This document shows positions 16,061 through 25,788 of a DNA stretch of 64,000 bases, one piece after another (within the stretch, counting starts at the first letter, position 1; every line of letters begins with the position of its first letter). The position numbers and the translations under genes are program-made. The notes under the pieces are model-generated. The model was not told the DNA's origin. It searched no databases and saw only the letters and a program-made list of their open reading frames with translations. Origin of the DNA: Bradyrhizobium elkanii USDA 76 (GTDB taxonomy: Bacteria > Pseudomonadota > Alphaproteobacteria > Rhizobiales > Xanthobacteraceae); contig NZ_CP066356.1 of the NCBI RefSeq assembly GCF_023278185.1, forward strand, positions 4,828,001 through 4,892,000. The letters run 5' to 3'.

Positions 16061-18049
16061 TCACTCGGTCTTCGGTTCCACATAGCGCGGAAAGACGCCG
16101 ACAGGCGCCGGCAAAACCGTACCTGGCCTGATCCGCTCGGCGACCGCGGCAAAGCCGCGGGCGTCAGCAGCGATACCGAGGCTGTCGAGCATCTTGCCAC
16201 AGGACTCCGGCATCACGGCCTGCGCCATGATCGCGATCTGACGCACGACTTCGGCGGTGACATACAGCACCGTCTTCTGGCGCGCCGGATCAGTCTTGGC
16301 CAAAGCCCACGGCGCCTCGCCGGCAAAGTAGCGGTTGGCCTCGGCGACCACCGCCCAGACCGTATTGAGCCATTGATGGATCTGCTGCATCGCCATCGCG
16401 GTGCGCGACGTCTCCAGCATGGCGTCGGCCTGCGCCAGGATCGCCTTGTCGTTGTCGCTGAATTCGCCCGGCTCCGGCAGCACGCCGCCGAGTTGTTTGG
16501 CGATCATCGACAATGAACGCTGCGCCAGATTGCCGAAATCATTGGCGAGGTCGGCGTTGATGCGCGCGACGATGGCCTCGTGATTGTAGTTGCCGTCCTG
16601 GCCGAACGGCACCTCGCGCAAGAAGAAGTAGCGCATCTGGTCGACGCCGTACTGCTCGGCGAGATTGAAGGGATCGACCACATTGCCGACCGACTTCGAC
16701 ATCTTCTCACCCCTGTTGAACAGGAAGCCGTGCGCATAGACTCGCTTCTGCACCGGAATGCCCGCCGACATCAGGAAGGCCGGCCAGTACACCGCGTGGA
16801 AGCGGATGATGTCCTTGCCGATGATGTGGACGTCGGCGGGCCAGTAGCGCCAATGCTTGTCGTTCTCATCGGGATAGCCGACACCGGTGATGTAGTTGGT
16901 CAGCGCGTCGACCCAGACATACATCACGTGCTCGGGATCCTCCGGGACCTTGACGCCCCAGTCGAACGTCGTGCGCGAGATCGAGAGGTCCTTGAGCCCG
17001 CCCCGTACAAAACTCATCACCTCGTTGCGGCGCGAGTCCGGGCCGATGAAATCGGGTTGGCTCTCGTAGAGGTGCAACAGCTTGTCCTGGTAGGCCGACA
17101 GCTTGAAGAAATAGCTCTTCTCCTCGACCCATTCGACCGGCGTGCCCTGCGGGCCGCGGCGGACATTGTCCTCGCCGACGACGGTCTCCTCCTCGGCGTA
17201 ATAGGCCTCGTCGCGCACCGAATACCAGCCGGCATAGGTGTCGATATAGATGTCGCCGTTGTCCTGCATGCGGCGCCAGATTTCCTGCACGGACCGGTGA
17301 TGCGCCGGCTCCGAGGTGCGGATGAAGCGGTCGAACGAGACGTTGAGGCGCTCGTCCATCTCCTTGAAGCGCGCCGCGTTGCGGGTCGCGAGATCGTAGG
17401 GCGTCATTCCCTCGCTGGCCGCGGTCTGGATCATCTTCTGTCCGTGCTCGTCGGTGCCGGTCAGAAAGAACACGTCCTTGCCGTCGAGCCGCTGGAAGCG
17501 CGCCAATGCGTCGGTCGCGATCGCCTCATAGGCGTGGCCGATATGCGGCTGACCGTTCGGATAAGCGATCGCGGTCGTGATGTAGAACATGTTGCCGCGA
17601 TCCGCGGCGGACACCGCGACGGATGCGGTCGCAGGAGCCGCTGCGGGTTTGGGCTGTTTCGGCGCGCGAGCTTTTGCCGGCGTCGGCGCCTTCTCGGCAA
17701 CGGAAGCCGTCGGCAGAGCGGGATTCTTTGCCGCGGGTGCGACGGCTGCTGCGGCTGCTTTCTTCGGCGGAGCCTTGGTGGCCTTCGCTGCGGCCTTCCT
17801 GGCCGTGCTCTTGGCCGTCTTCTTCGCGGCCTTCTTGACGACCTTCTTCGCCGCCGATTTGCTGGCGCCCTTGGCTCCGGTCCTGGACTTGAACTTGGAC
17901 TTGGCGGCCTTCTTTGCTTTCTTGGCGACGCGCCCGGCCTTCTTGGCCGCGCGCGATTTCGCCGTGGCTTTGCTGGTCGCGCGAGCGGGCGATGCCTTTT
18001 TCGTCTTCTTGGCTTTTTTCGACGATGTCTTCTTAGCGGTCGCCACCAC
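16061..18049 (-). CDS. metG: Methionyl-tRNA synthetase with H1-like N-terminal tail
   Basis: A 662-residue protein. The catalytic core begins near residue 154 ([20 protein letters not shown]), with the HIGH motif at 169-172 and the KMSKS motif near 449-453, and charges tRNA-Met with methionine. No zinc-knuckle cysteine pairs are obvious, as in the single-chain class without the four-Cys knot. The first 153 residues are an extreme Lys/Ala/Arg-rich tail, like histone H1 or HctB. The long start is supported by the ribosome site AAAGGA just before a GTG at 18049; the inner ATG at 17590 has none. The gene lies between holB and tatD in a housekeeping run. Confidence 0.93.
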   Translation of the reverse strand: MVATAKKTSSKKAKKTKKASPARATSKATAKSRAAKKAGRVAKKAKKAAKSKFKSRTGAKGASKSAAKKVVKKAAKKTAKSTARKAAAKATKAPPKKAAAAAVAPAAKNPALPTASVAEKAPTPAKARAPKQPKPAAAPATASVAVSAADRGNMFYITTAIAYPNGQPHIGHAYEAIATDALARFQRLDGKDVFFLTGTDEHGQKMIQTAASEGMTPYDLATRNAARFKEMDERLNVSFDRFIRTSEPAHHRSVQEIWRRMQDNGDIYIDTYAGWYSVRDEAYYAEEETVVGEDNVRRGPQGTPVEWVEEKSYFFKLSAYQDKLLHLYESQPDFIGPDSRRNEVMSFVRGGLKDLSISRTTFDWGVKVPEDPEHVMYVWVDALTNYITGVGYPDENDKHWRYWPADVHIIGKDIIRFHAVYWPAFLMSAGIPVQKRVYAHGFLFNRGEKMSKSVGNVVDPFNLAEQYGVDQMRYFFLREVPFGQDGNYNHEAIVARINADLANDFGNLAQRSLSMIAKQLGGVLPEPGEFSDNDKAILAQADAMLETSRTAMAMQQIHQWLNTVWAVVAEANRYFAGEAPWALAKTDPARQKTVLYVTAEVVRQIAIMAQAVMPESCGKMLDSLGIAADARGFAAVAERIRPGTVLPAPVGVFPRYVEPKTE

Positions 18050-18119
18050 GGAATCCTTTGCAGATCGAAACGAGATTGTCGGGAGTGTTGTCAGACGGAT
18101 GTGTTGTCAGACGCGGTGT

Positions 18120-19160
18120 CTATCGGGTCGCATCCGCGAGCATCGAAAACACCGAGAAAACCAGCGGCTTGCGCTCCAGATTGTAGGCTTCGGTATCGCG
18201 CGCGGCGCGGACGATCTTTTCCCATACCTCCGCCAGCCGTGCAAGGCGCGGCAGGTTGGCATTGGCATCGCCCGTGCGCATGCGCTCGCTCATCCAGCGA
18301 TCGATGCCGTCGATGAAAGCGGCGAGCGCGACACGGTCGCTGGTGCCGAGCGCTTCGCCCAGCGCATGCAGCTCGCGCGGATCGACGCTCGGAAGCGTCG
18401 CGAGCAGCGCGGCCGTGCGTTGCTGCAGTTTCAGCGCATCGCCGCCGAGCAGCGACAGCGCCCGCCCGACGCTGCCTTCGGATGCTGCGGCGGCTTCCAG
18501 TAGCGCCGGATCGTCCGATTCGATATCGGTTGCGGCCGCGGCCGCGCGCACCACATCGTCCGTCTCCAGCGGCCGCAGCAGCAATTTGCGGCAGCGGGAC
18601 AGAATGGTCGGCAGCACTCGTGACGGTGCGTGGCTGACCAGAAGGAACAGCGATTGCTGCGGCGGCTCCTCGAGGATCTTCAGCAATGCGTTCGCGGCGT
18701 TCGGATTGAGCTCGTCGACGGTATCGACAATGCAGACGCGCCAGCCGTCGACCGCAGCGGTCGAGCCGAAGAACGAGATGGTCTCGCGCGTCTCGTCGAC
18801 CGTGATGACGGTCCGCATCACGCCGCGGTCGTTGACGCCGCGCTCGAGTACAAGGAGCCCGCCATGGGCGCCTGCCGTGATCTGCCGCGCCACGGGGTCG
18901 GCCGGGTCGACCCGCAGCGTCGGCGCCTGCTGCACCTGGGACGATTTCGGATTGCGAAACGCCAGCACGAACCGCGCCATGCGGTGGGCCAGCGTCGCCT
19001 TGCCGATGCCCTGCGCGCCGCCGATCAGCCAGGCGTGCGGAATTCGCCCGCTGCGATAGGCATCGAGCAAGGCGGTCTCCGCCTCGCGATGCCCGAACAA
19101 ATCCGGCGTTTCGCGCGGATGGCGAGCGGCGCTCTCCTGTTCGACCTTGCGCGCACTCAT
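18120..19160 (-). CDS. holB: DNA polymerase III delta-prime subunit
   Basis: A 346-residue clamp-loader subunit. The P-loop variant GAQGIGKA at 48-55 has Ala in place of Ser/Thr, as expected for the non-hydrolysing delta-prime subunit. The ILSRCRKL motif corresponds to the conserved SRC box, and LLKILEEPP is the matching sensor-region helix. The four-cysteine zinc module seen in many homologues is not visible. The start at 19160 overlaps the tmk stop by 4 bases (ATGA), so the two are coupled. In the cell it forms part of the clamp loader with DnaX and HolA. Confidence 0.92.
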   Translation of the reverse strand: MSARKVEQESAARHPRETPDLFGHREAETALLDAYRSGRIPHAWLIGGAQGIGKATLAHRMARFVLAFRNPKSSQVQQAPTLRVDPADPVARQITAGAHGGLLVLERGVNDRGVMRTVITVDETRETISFFGSTAAVDGWRVCIVDTVDELNPNAANALLKILEEPPQQSLFLLVSHAPSRVLPTILSRCRKLLLRPLETDDVVRAAAAATDIESDDPALLEAAAASEGSVGRALSLLGGDALKLQQRTAALLATLPSVDPRELHALGEALGTSDRVALAAFIDGIDRWMSERMRTGDANANLPRLARLAEVWEKIVRAARDTEAYNLERKPLVFSVFSMLADATR

Positions 19161-19843
19161 GCGGGACTGTCCGCCGCAAGCGCTGCGCGCAGATGTTCGC
19201 GCAGCGCGGCCCATATCCTGGCCGAGACCGTGTCCGGATCGGCCGTGGCGTCGATCAGGACGCAGCGCGCCGGATCTTCGGCCGCGATCCGGCGGTACGC
19301 GTCGCGCAAATCCTGGTGGAACTTGATGCCTTCGGCTTCGAAGCGATCGGCGGTGGCGTTGCCGCGGCGCGCGGCGGCGCGTTGCAGTCCGACCTCGACC
19401 GGCACATCGAGGATGAAGGTCAGATCGGGCTTGAGATCGCCGATGGTCACGCGCTGCATGGCGTTGACGAGTTCGGGCGACACCTGCCCGAGCTGGCCCT
19501 GATAGGCCCGCGTGGAATCGAAGAAGCGGTCGCACAGCACCCAGATGCCCTGATTGAGCGCCGGCAGGATCACCGTGCGGACATGATCGTCGCGCGCGGC
19601 GGCAAACAGCAGCGTCTCGGCCTCCGGCCCGAGCAGCTTGCCCATCCCCGACAGCACGAGGTGGCGGATGATCTCCGCCCCTGGCGAGCCGCCGGGCTCG
19701 CGGGTCACGATCGCGCGCAGCTTGGCGGCATCGAGCCGTTCGGCAAGCTTGCGGATCTGGGTCGATTTCCCCGACCCCTCGCCGCCCTCAAAGGTGATGA
19801 AGCGACCGCGCAAGCTCGGCCGTTGGACTGCTGCTTCCGCCAT
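19157..19843 (-). CDS. tmk: Thymidylate kinase
   Basis: A 228-residue enzyme phosphorylating dTMP to dTDP. The P-loop GGEGSGKST is at residues 20-28, the DR motif CDRFFDSTRAYQG is in the middle and EPGGSPGAE matches the family lid region. The start at 19843 gives the typical short N-terminus before RFITFEGGEGSGKST. It ends with a 4-base overlap into holB and begins 1 base from the stop of the D-Ala-D-Ala carboxypeptidase, so dac-tmk-holB is one operon. Confidence 0.95.
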   Translation of the reverse strand: MAEAAVQRPSLRGRFITFEGGEGSGKSTQIRKLAERLDAAKLRAIVTREPGGSPGAEIIRHLVLSGMGKLLGPEAETLLFAAARDDHVRTVILPALNQGIWVLCDRFFDSTRAYQGQLGQVSPELVNAMQRVTIGDLKPDLTFILDVPVEVGLQRAAARRGNATADRFEAEGIKFHQDLRDAYRRIAAEDPARCVLIDATADPDTVSARIWAALREHLRAALAADSPA

Positions 19844-19844
19844 G

Positions 19845-21104
19845 TCAGAGCTTCTCGACCCCTGCGCGGAACATCCCGATGACCAGCTCCTGGGCGCCGT
19901 CGAGCGCGCGGCGCATCGTCGATCCGGTGCCGACGGCGTCCGCTGCGAAGACCGGAGTTTCCATTGCGACATTGGCGCCGCGCCACACCCGCACCACCCC
20001 GATCTTCTGGCCGGCGGTGATCGGCGCCTTGACCGGGCCGCTATAGATGATGCGTGCCAGCAGTTTGTCGTTGCCGTTCTTCGACACCATCACCTTGATC
20101 GGATCGGGGCTGACCAGCTTGACCGAGCGGCTCTCGCCGCCGAACACCCGCGCATAGCCGACCGGCTGGTTGGCCGCGATCAGGGTCCGGGTCTCGAAGC
20201 TGCGGAACCCCCATTCCAGCATCTTCTTGGCTTCGGTCGCGCGGTCTTCGGAATCCTCGAGGCCATTGACCACGACGATCAGCCGCGTGTCGTTCTGCAC
20301 CGCCGAGCCGACCATGCCGTAGCCGCCTTCCTTGGTGTAGCCGGTCTTCAACCCGTCGGCGCCGGGCAAGGCGTTCAGCAGCGGATTGCGGTTTTGCTGG
20401 CGGATCTTGTTCCAGGTGAATTCCTTCTCGCCGAACAGTTTGTACCTGTCCGGATAGGTCAGGATGATGTGGCGCGCCAGCGTTGCGAGTTCCCGCACCG
20501 TCATCTTGTTGGCCGGATCGGGCAGCCCGTTGGAATTGCCGAAGGTCGACTTGGTCATGCCGAGCTCGCGGGCGCGCTTGGTCATGAAGTCGGTCGCGAA
20601 GGTATGCTCATTGCCGGCAATGCCCTCGGCGAGCGCGATGCAGGCATCATTGCCGCTCGGGATGATCGCGCCATGCAGGAGATCGTCGACCGAGACCTTG
20701 CTGTTGATCGCCGCGAACATCGTCGAGGTGCCGGACGGCGCCCCGCCCCGCCGCCAGGCGTTCTCGCTGATCCGGTACTCGTCCGTGAGCTTGATGTCGC
20801 CCTTCTTGATGGCGTCGAACACCACCTCGGCCGTCATCAGCTTCATCATGCTGGAGGGTGCGCGCAACTCGTCGGCGTTCTTCTCGAACAGCACACTGCC
20901 GCTTGAGGCCTCGACCAGGATCGCGGTCGGCGCATCGCCGTCGAACCCGCCCTCTTCCTTCTTGGCGCCCTGGACGCTGTTGTTGGCGGCATAGACCATT
21001 CCGCCGCAACCGATCGCCAGCGCGACCGCGGCCGCGACCAGGCCGCGCCAGCAGCGCCCGGCGCGAGCTGACAACGTGCGGGGAACTGCGGTTGGGGCTG
21101 CCAT
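19845..21104 (-). CDS. D-alanyl-D-alanine carboxypeptidase (PBP5/6 type)
   Basis: A 419-residue serine peptidase of the low-molecular-mass PBP family. It trims the terminal D-Ala from peptidoglycan stem peptides. The active-site SxxK is S85-K88 (SSMMK), the second motif SGN is at 150-152 and KTG is at 253-255. A signal-peptide-like segment (WRGLVAAAVALAIGCGGMVY) covers residues 20-39, and the C-terminal part carries the beta-rich PBP5 domain. The start at 21104 is favoured by an AGGA ribosome site about 9 bases upstream; the frame extends 17 codons further. The gene heads the tmk-holB operon. Confidence 0.93.
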   Translation of the reverse strand: MAAPTAVPRTLSARAGRCWRGLVAAAVALAIGCGGMVYAANNSVQGAKKEEGGFDGDAPTAILVEASSGSVLFEKNADELRAPSSMMKLMTAEVVFDAIKKGDIKLTDEYRISENAWRRGGAPSGTSTMFAAINSKVSVDDLLHGAIIPSGNDACIALAEGIAGNEHTFATDFMTKRARELGMTKSTFGNSNGLPDPANKMTVRELATLARHIILTYPDRYKLFGEKEFTWNKIRQQNRNPLLNALPGADGLKTGYTKEGGYGMVGSAVQNDTRLIVVVNGLEDSEDRATEAKKMLEWGFRSFETRTLIAANQPVGYARVFGGESRSVKLVSPDPIKVMVSKNGNDKLLARIIYSGPVKAPITAGQKIGVVRVWRGANVAMETPVFAADAVGTGSTMRRALDGAQELVIGMFRAGVEKL

Positions 21105-21266
21105 CGGCGATGTCCTGAAAGACTGCGTTCTAACAGCTGGAAGTATCGCAAACAACTGAGGTTTTTGCGCTTGTGCACGGCAAGCTGGATTGCCGCCTGC
21201 GTTGAACGTCCGTATCCTTGAAACCAGCTAACGTCAGCAGAACCGGCAAACAAGGCGGAAACGCGA

Positions 21267-22202
21267 ATGTCATCCTCCCGCACCATTTCCGCCAACGGCA
21301 TCGACATGTTCGTGCGCGAGGCCGGGCAAGGCCCGCTGGTCGTGCTCTGTCATGGCTGGCCGGAACTGTCCTATTCATGGCGGCACCAGATCGCGGCGCT
21401 GGCCGCAGCAGGCTTTCGGGTCGTCGCGCCCGACATGCGCGGCTTCGGCCACTCCGGCGCGCCGGCCGAGGTCGGCGCCTACACGATCTTCGATACGGTC
21501 GGAGACATGGTGGCGCTGGTCGCCGCGCTCGGCGAGACACGCGCGATGATCGTCGGCCATGACTGGGGCGCGCCGGTGGCCTGGCACGCGGCCCTGTTCC
21601 GTCCCGACATCTTCACGAAAGTCGCCGGCCTCAGCGTGCCGCCGCCGTTCCGCGGCCGTGGTCGCCCGCTCGAAACCCTGCGCGACAGCGGCATCACCAA
21701 TTTCTATTGGCAGTACTTCCAGCCATCAGGCGTGGCCGAGGCCGAGTTCGAGCGCGACATCCCCCACACCATGCGGCTGGTGCTCGGGCGTGGCGTCTCC
21801 GATCCAAGCTCGATGTTCGTCGACGAGGCCAGGGGCTTCCTCGGCAAGCTGCCGGCAGGAATGCCGTTGCCGGCCTGGCTGACCGAGGCCGACATTGCCG
21901 AATTCGCCGAAGGCTATCGGCACTCCGGCTTCCGCGGCGGCCTGAACTGGTACCGCAATCTCGACCGCAACTGGGAGCTGACCGCGCCCTGGCAGGACGC
22001 GCAGATCCATCAGCCGTCGCTGTTCATCGCCGGCTCGAATGATTCGGTGATCACCGGGCTGATCGGCGCCAAGCGGGTCGCGGACATGGAGCGCGTGCTG
22101 CCGAACCTCAGGCAGAAGCTGATCATCGAGGGCGCCGGCCACTGGATTCAGCAGGAGCGCCCCGACGAGGTCAACAAGGCGCTGACCGCGTTTCTGAAAT
22201 GA
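21267..22202 (+). CDS. Alpha/beta hydrolase, epoxide-hydrolase-like
   Basis: A 311-residue alpha/beta-fold enzyme. The oxyanion-hole motif HGWP is at 29-32, the nucleophile is Asp99 in GHDWG and the catalytic His is H292 in GAGHW. The Asp nucleophile and the HGWP motif place it with epoxide hydrolases and dehalogenases rather than esterases. The cap domain has FYWQYFQPSG-like aromatic residues consistent with epoxide hydrolase. It is a single gene facing the RlpA gene convergently. The substrate is unknown. Confidence 0.9.
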   Translation: MSSSRTISANGIDMFVREAGQGPLVVLCHGWPELSYSWRHQIAALAAAGFRVVAPDMRGFGHSGAPAEVGAYTIFDTVGDMVALVAALGETRAMIVGHDWGAPVAWHAALFRPDIFTKVAGLSVPPPFRGRGRPLETLRDSGITNFYWQYFQPSGVAEAEFERDIPHTMRLVLGRGVSDPSSMFVDEARGFLGKLPAGMPLPAWLTEADIAEFAEGYRHSGFRGGLNWYRNLDRNWELTAPWQDAQIHQPSLFIAGSNDSVITGLIGAKRVADMERVLPNLRQKLIIEGAGHWIQQERPDEVNKALTAFLK

Positions 22203-22235
22203 TCGGGCCAACAGCCTGATCTATAGCCGCATGGC

Positions 22236-23168
22236 TCAGTAGAGGCCGCGTCCGCTCAGGACTTCGGCCGGCCCCCGCGCGTCGATCGGGACATAGGCGG
22301 CCGCCGGGCTCGGGCTCGCGGCATAGCGCGCGTCACCCTCATACGAGACTTCACGCGGGTTGTTCAGGGCGCGGCGGTGCGAGCGGCTCGAGGCCGACAT
22401 TTCGGAAGTGGCGCTCACCGAGGCGTAATCGGCCTGGGTGTTGCCGAGGCTGTAGGGCCGTCCCTCCGGCAACGGAACGTCGCCACGGATCCGGCCCGAG
22501 GAGGACGACATCTCAGGCACGAACGGCCGTGCGGAGGCAACCCGGACCATCGACGGGGACGGCGCTGGAGTACCGGTGCGCAAGGTCGCCATCAGCTGGC
22601 GGTCGTCGGACCCTTCGAGCGGCGCCCGGCCGACATATTCGACGCGGACGCGCGCCACGCCATTGCCTTTGAATTCAAGTAGTTCTGCGGCTTTGTTCGA
22701 GACGTCTATGAGGCGATTGCCGTGGTAGGGGCCGCGGTCATTGACCCGAACGACGAGCGATCGGCCATTGCTCAGGTTGGTGACGCGGGCGTAGCTCGGC
22801 ATCGGCAAGGTCGGATGGGCGGCCGTGAGCGAGCCCATGTCGAACACCTCGCCATTGGCGGTCAGGCGGCCATGGAAATCGTCGCCGTACCAGGACGCCA
22901 TGCCCTCCGCGCGATAGTTCGCGTTCTCCTCCGGCACATAGGTGCGGCCGGCGACCACATAAGGCTTGCCGATGCGATAGGTGCCGCCGCCTTTCGGCAC
23001 GGGATCACCCAGCGCCACCACGCGCGGGCTCGACGACACCCCGTATTTGGGGTCGACCCGGCTGGCGAACTTGTTCGAGGAGGCACAATTGGCGAGGACG
23101 AGGCACGTCGCCACCGCAACGGCGCCGCGCGCCGTCCGGATCATCGAATCTAGCCGTCTAGTCCCCAT
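22236..23168 (-). CDS. rlpA: RlpA-family septal-ring lytic transglycosylase-like lipoprotein
   Basis: About 310 residues. The lipobox LANC places the lipidated Cys near residue 28. The double-psi beta-barrel follows: GMASWYGDDFHGRLTANGE, TAAHPTLPMPSYARVTNLSN and VNDRGPYHGNRLIDVS, which are hallmark RlpA segments. The C-terminal 120 residues are low-complexity, and no SPOR domain is visible. RlpA cuts naked glycan strands at the septum. The start at 23168 is chosen for its GGGG ribosome-like site; 23144 is an alternative. Confidence 0.88.
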   Translation of the reverse strand: MGTRRLDSMIRTARGAVAVATCLVLANCASSNKFASRVDPKYGVSSSPRVVALGDPVPKGGGTYRIGKPYVVAGRTYVPEENANYRAEGMASWYGDDFHGRLTANGEVFDMGSLTAAHPTLPMPSYARVTNLSNGRSLVVRVNDRGPYHGNRLIDVSNKAAELLEFKGNGVARVRVEYVGRAPLEGSDDRQLMATLRTGTPAPSPSMVRVASARPFVPEMSSSSGRIRGDVPLPEGRPYSLGNTQADYASVSATSEMSASSRSHRRALNNPREVSYEGDARYAASPSPAAAYVPIDARGPAEVLSGRGLY

Positions 23169-23519
23169 CTGCCCCAAGTACCATTCTGCCGGACCTGCGC
23201 CTACTCCGAGGCGTCGAAGTCCTTTCCGTCGCTGTGCGGCCCACCTCCGCACCAGAGCGTGACGATATCGCAACCGGAACACGGCGGAAATGGGGAGAGC
23301 CGGTCGGCGGTGGCGTCTTGGTGAATGGTCTGTTGCGCCTCCTCCGTCGTTCTACTGACCTTCGCCCCCGCCAAACGCCCTCGCCTGTCCCGCTATCAGA
23401 CACACTGTTGCAGCAAATCATCAGTCGGGGGGCATCTTGGATTCCAACAATTGAATCTTTTTGACTGTGCAAGGCTGCAATCGTTTTCTCATCCGCGTGG
23501 GGCGCAAAGGAAGTTTGCG
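23169..23519. other. Intergenic region without a supported gene
   Basis: Short frames occur on both strands but none has a ribosome site or protein-like composition. The interval would contain the rlpA promoter and the leader of the 29-residue peptide at 23520. Confidence 0.4.
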
Positions 23520-23609
23520 ATGATCGAGACGGTTACAGCGGTGATGGGCCTGGTGAGTGCGGCGATCTTCTTGGCGCACGCCGTGGAAGGCTATCGGTAC
23601 CGGGCCTGA
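23520..23609 (+). CDS. 29-residue membrane peptide
   Basis: MIETVTAVMGLVSAAIFLAH followed by AVEGYRYRA: one transmembrane helix with a basic, aromatic tail. A strong ribosome site (AAGGAAG) is 8 bases before the ATG. Similar short MxExxTAVxGxxSAxIFLAH peptides occur in rhizobia. The function is unknown. Confidence 0.55.
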   Translation: MIETVTAVMGLVSAAIFLAHAVEGYRYRA

Positions 23610-23710
23610 CAGTCCGTTGAAGGCGGAAGGACGCGTCACCTCTTTCCAGGAGTGAATGTTCGGAAAGCTTTAATCAATTCGGATGAGCATCGATTGAAGG
23701 CAGGTGTATC

Positions 23711-23809
23711 ATGCGTAATCACGATTTGGTCTCCGACGGGTTTCTGACCCTGACCGCAGCGAGCCTGGTGCTGCTGTGCTCGAGCCTGCTGGCGTTCGCT
23801 TTCGGCTGA
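23711..23809 (+). CDS. 32-residue membrane peptide
   Basis: MRNHDLVSDGFLTLTAASLV then LLCSSLLAFAFG: a short soluble start and one transmembrane helix. A ribosome-site-like AAGGCAGG precedes it. It lies 101 bases after the 29-residue peptide and may be part of the same small transcript. The function is unknown. Confidence 0.45.
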   Translation: MRNHDLVSDGFLTLTAASLVLLCSSLLAFAFG

Positions 23810-23860
23810 ACGTTTTTGAGGCGCGCCCAAGGGCCGCCTTCCGTCGTCGCCCACCAACTC

Positions 23861-25111
23861 TCAGGGGAACAAGTGGCCGGCCGCACCTGAGGCATGAACA
23901 AGTGAAAGGCCGACCGCATCCAGTTGATGTGTACTTGTGATGTGGTTGCCGTCGAATACCAGCTCGGTCGTTGTTCCCGATGCGCTCTCAGTCAGAAAAA
24001 CCGCCGAGCTGTTCTTCATATCGGTAACATCGAGAACCGGGTCGTAGTTGCCCGGCAGCAAATTGCTTGCAACGAACTTGAAGTTGTCGAAGTAGAGAAG
24101 ATCGATCTGGCCCGACGAAGACTGCGTCACGATGTCGGCGTGCCCGTCTCCATTGACATCTGCAACCGCGACGACATTCCAGAATGCCAGGTTCGTTAGC
24201 GCACTCGTGGTGAGCTTGCCCGAACTATTGAAACCCAGGAAATCAATCTGTCCGCTCGACGACTGAGTGACGAATTCGGCGTTCGCGGCTCCGCTGAACA
24301 GACCGGCGCCTTTTACGTCCCAATAGCTCCCCGTCATCAGCAAAGAGCTCGATAGTTGCCCTGCACTGAAGTTAAGCAAATCAATTTGGCCATTGGACTG
24401 GGTAACGACGGCAGGATTTCCGTTCGACGCAAAATCTACGTTGCCGACGACCTTCCAGAATGCCTGCTGCGTCAGGGATGAACCGGCGAGATGGCCGGAC
24501 GAGTTGTATTGCAGGAAATCCAGCCGTCCGTCGGCGAGCTGGGCGGCAGTCGAAACGGCGATGCCGGGAACCACGCCATAAAGGGCTCGCACGCCGTCGA
24601 TGTCCGATTGAGTGAGATCTGTGACTGCGGGATTGATGACCGCATTCATGATCGCCGGACTGACATTGTAGTGGTCCAGTCCGAGGCTATGTCCGATCTC
24701 GTGCAGCGCTACGACGTAGAAAGAGACTCCGCCATTGCTGACAAGCTCACCATTGACGAGATGCCAACCCTCATCCATGTCGAACGTAATATCAGCTGCA
24801 ATCTCCGAACCGCCCGTATAGGAGCTCTGCTCCTCGCCGACGACGTTGTTCAGACCGTCGATGTGGCTCAGTCCAAGGCGTATTTGATTCCCGGCGGCGT
24901 CAGAGACTTCATGAAAGTCGATATTGGCCGCCGATTCCCACCGGTCGAATGCCTCCCTGATCTCGGTCTGGAACATTCCGGTCAGGAAGCTGTCGAACTG
25001 AATGAATTGGCCAGTGAAGTTCGCTGCGGCGAAGCTCCAATCAATCTCGCCGGAAGGGGTTCCAAGTGCGCTGGAGCCCCACTTGAAGCCCTCGAAGACG
25101 TAGTCAGCCAT
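23861..25111 (-). CDS. Matrixin-type zinc metalloprotease with FG-GAP-like repeats
   Basis: A 416-residue protein. The catalytic zinc site HEIGHSLGLDH is at 137-147 (ligands His137, His141, His147; Glu138 as base), with a probable Met-turn near 156. This is the matrixin/M10 pattern. From about residue 190, four or five repeats of about 46 residues follow, each carrying VTQSSSGQIDLL-like and FWNVV-like segments, akin to FG-GAP/VCBS beta-propeller repeats. No N-terminal signal peptide is seen, so type I secretion is a possibility, but no RTX nonapeptides are visible. The AT content is higher than its neighbours, which suggests acquisition. The start is the ATG at 25111. Confidence 0.85.
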   Translation of the reverse strand: MADYVFEGFKWGSSALGTPSGEIDWSFAAANFTGQFIQFDSFLTGMFQTEIREAFDRWESAANIDFHEVSDAAGNQIRLGLSHIDGLNNVVGEEQSSYTGGSEIAADITFDMDEGWHLVNGELVSNGGVSFYVVALHEIGHSLGLDHYNVSPAIMNAVINPAVTDLTQSDIDGVRALYGVVPGIAVSTAAQLADGRLDFLQYNSSGHLAGSSLTQQAFWKVVGNVDFASNGNPAVVTQSNGQIDLLNFSAGQLSSSLLMTGSYWDVKGAGLFSGAANAEFVTQSSSGQIDFLGFNSSGKLTTSALTNLAFWNVVAVADVNGDGHADIVTQSSSGQIDLLYFDNFKFVASNLLPGNYDPVLDVTDMKNSSAVFLTESASGTTTELVFDGNHITSTHQLDAVGLSLVHASGAAGHLFP

Positions 25112-25353
25112 CAAACAATGCCCTTGGCTCGATGATGCCCTGTGGCCAGAGGGGAAGTCCCAGTCGTTGCGAGACGCCCCAAATCACTGTCTGCACAATG
25201 CATAATTTTACCAGCGATTGTCGATTCTGGCCACGTTGGCCTTGGTTGTCTTGACAGCATTACCCGGACTTTCCAGCTTGAGCCGGCGGCCGATGGCGGC
25301 AGCTGGGCTAACGGCGAGATGATCTGGATCGGTGAAGAAGAGAGGAAACACGG

Positions 25354-25788
25354 ATGACCGGCAGTGTCAGGGAGGGAACGTCCGCCCTTCTCGTCAGCAC
25401 AGATGGCCGGCTGCTGATGCAATTGCGTGACGACCTCCCGCACGTTTCCGATCGGGGAAAGATCAGCCTTTTTGGTGGACGGCGCGAAGGCGCCGAGACC
25501 TTCCTCGAATGCGTGGTGCGCGAGATCCACGAGGAGATTGGCTACTACTTGCCGCCCGAGCGTTTCGAGTTGATCGGCCGCTATTCCGGTCCCGATCATG
25601 CAACGCCAAACGGCACGCTTCGCGGCGAGGTGTTCCTCGCGCGCGAGGTGCCCATCGACCAATTGACGGTGACCGAAGGCCGCCTCGAGATCGTCGCCAT
25701 CGACGACCTCGAACGCATCAGCGGCATGCTCGCGCGCCCGGCTACGTTTGCGCTGGAGATATTCCTGAAGCGCGAACCGATGACCTGA
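25354..25788 (+). CDS. Nudix hydrolase
   Basis: A 144-residue Nudix-fold enzyme. The box GX5EX7REUXEEXGU is complete at residues 42-64 (G42, E48, R56, E57, E60, E61, G63). Such enzymes hydrolyse nucleoside diphosphates linked to another moiety; the substrate is not set by the box. The start GTxACC-like context is weak, but the ATG at 25354 gives the expected strand-first N-terminus. Its 3' end overlaps the opposing phosphatase-like gene by 47 bases, so the two are transcribed towards each other. Confidence 0.9.
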   Translation: MTGSVREGTSALLVSTDGRLLMQLRDDLPHVSDRGKISLFGGRREGAETFLECVVREIHEEIGYYLPPERFELIGRYSGPDHATPNGTLRGEVFLAREVPIDQLTVTEGRLEIVAIDDLERISGMLARPATFALEIFLKREPMT

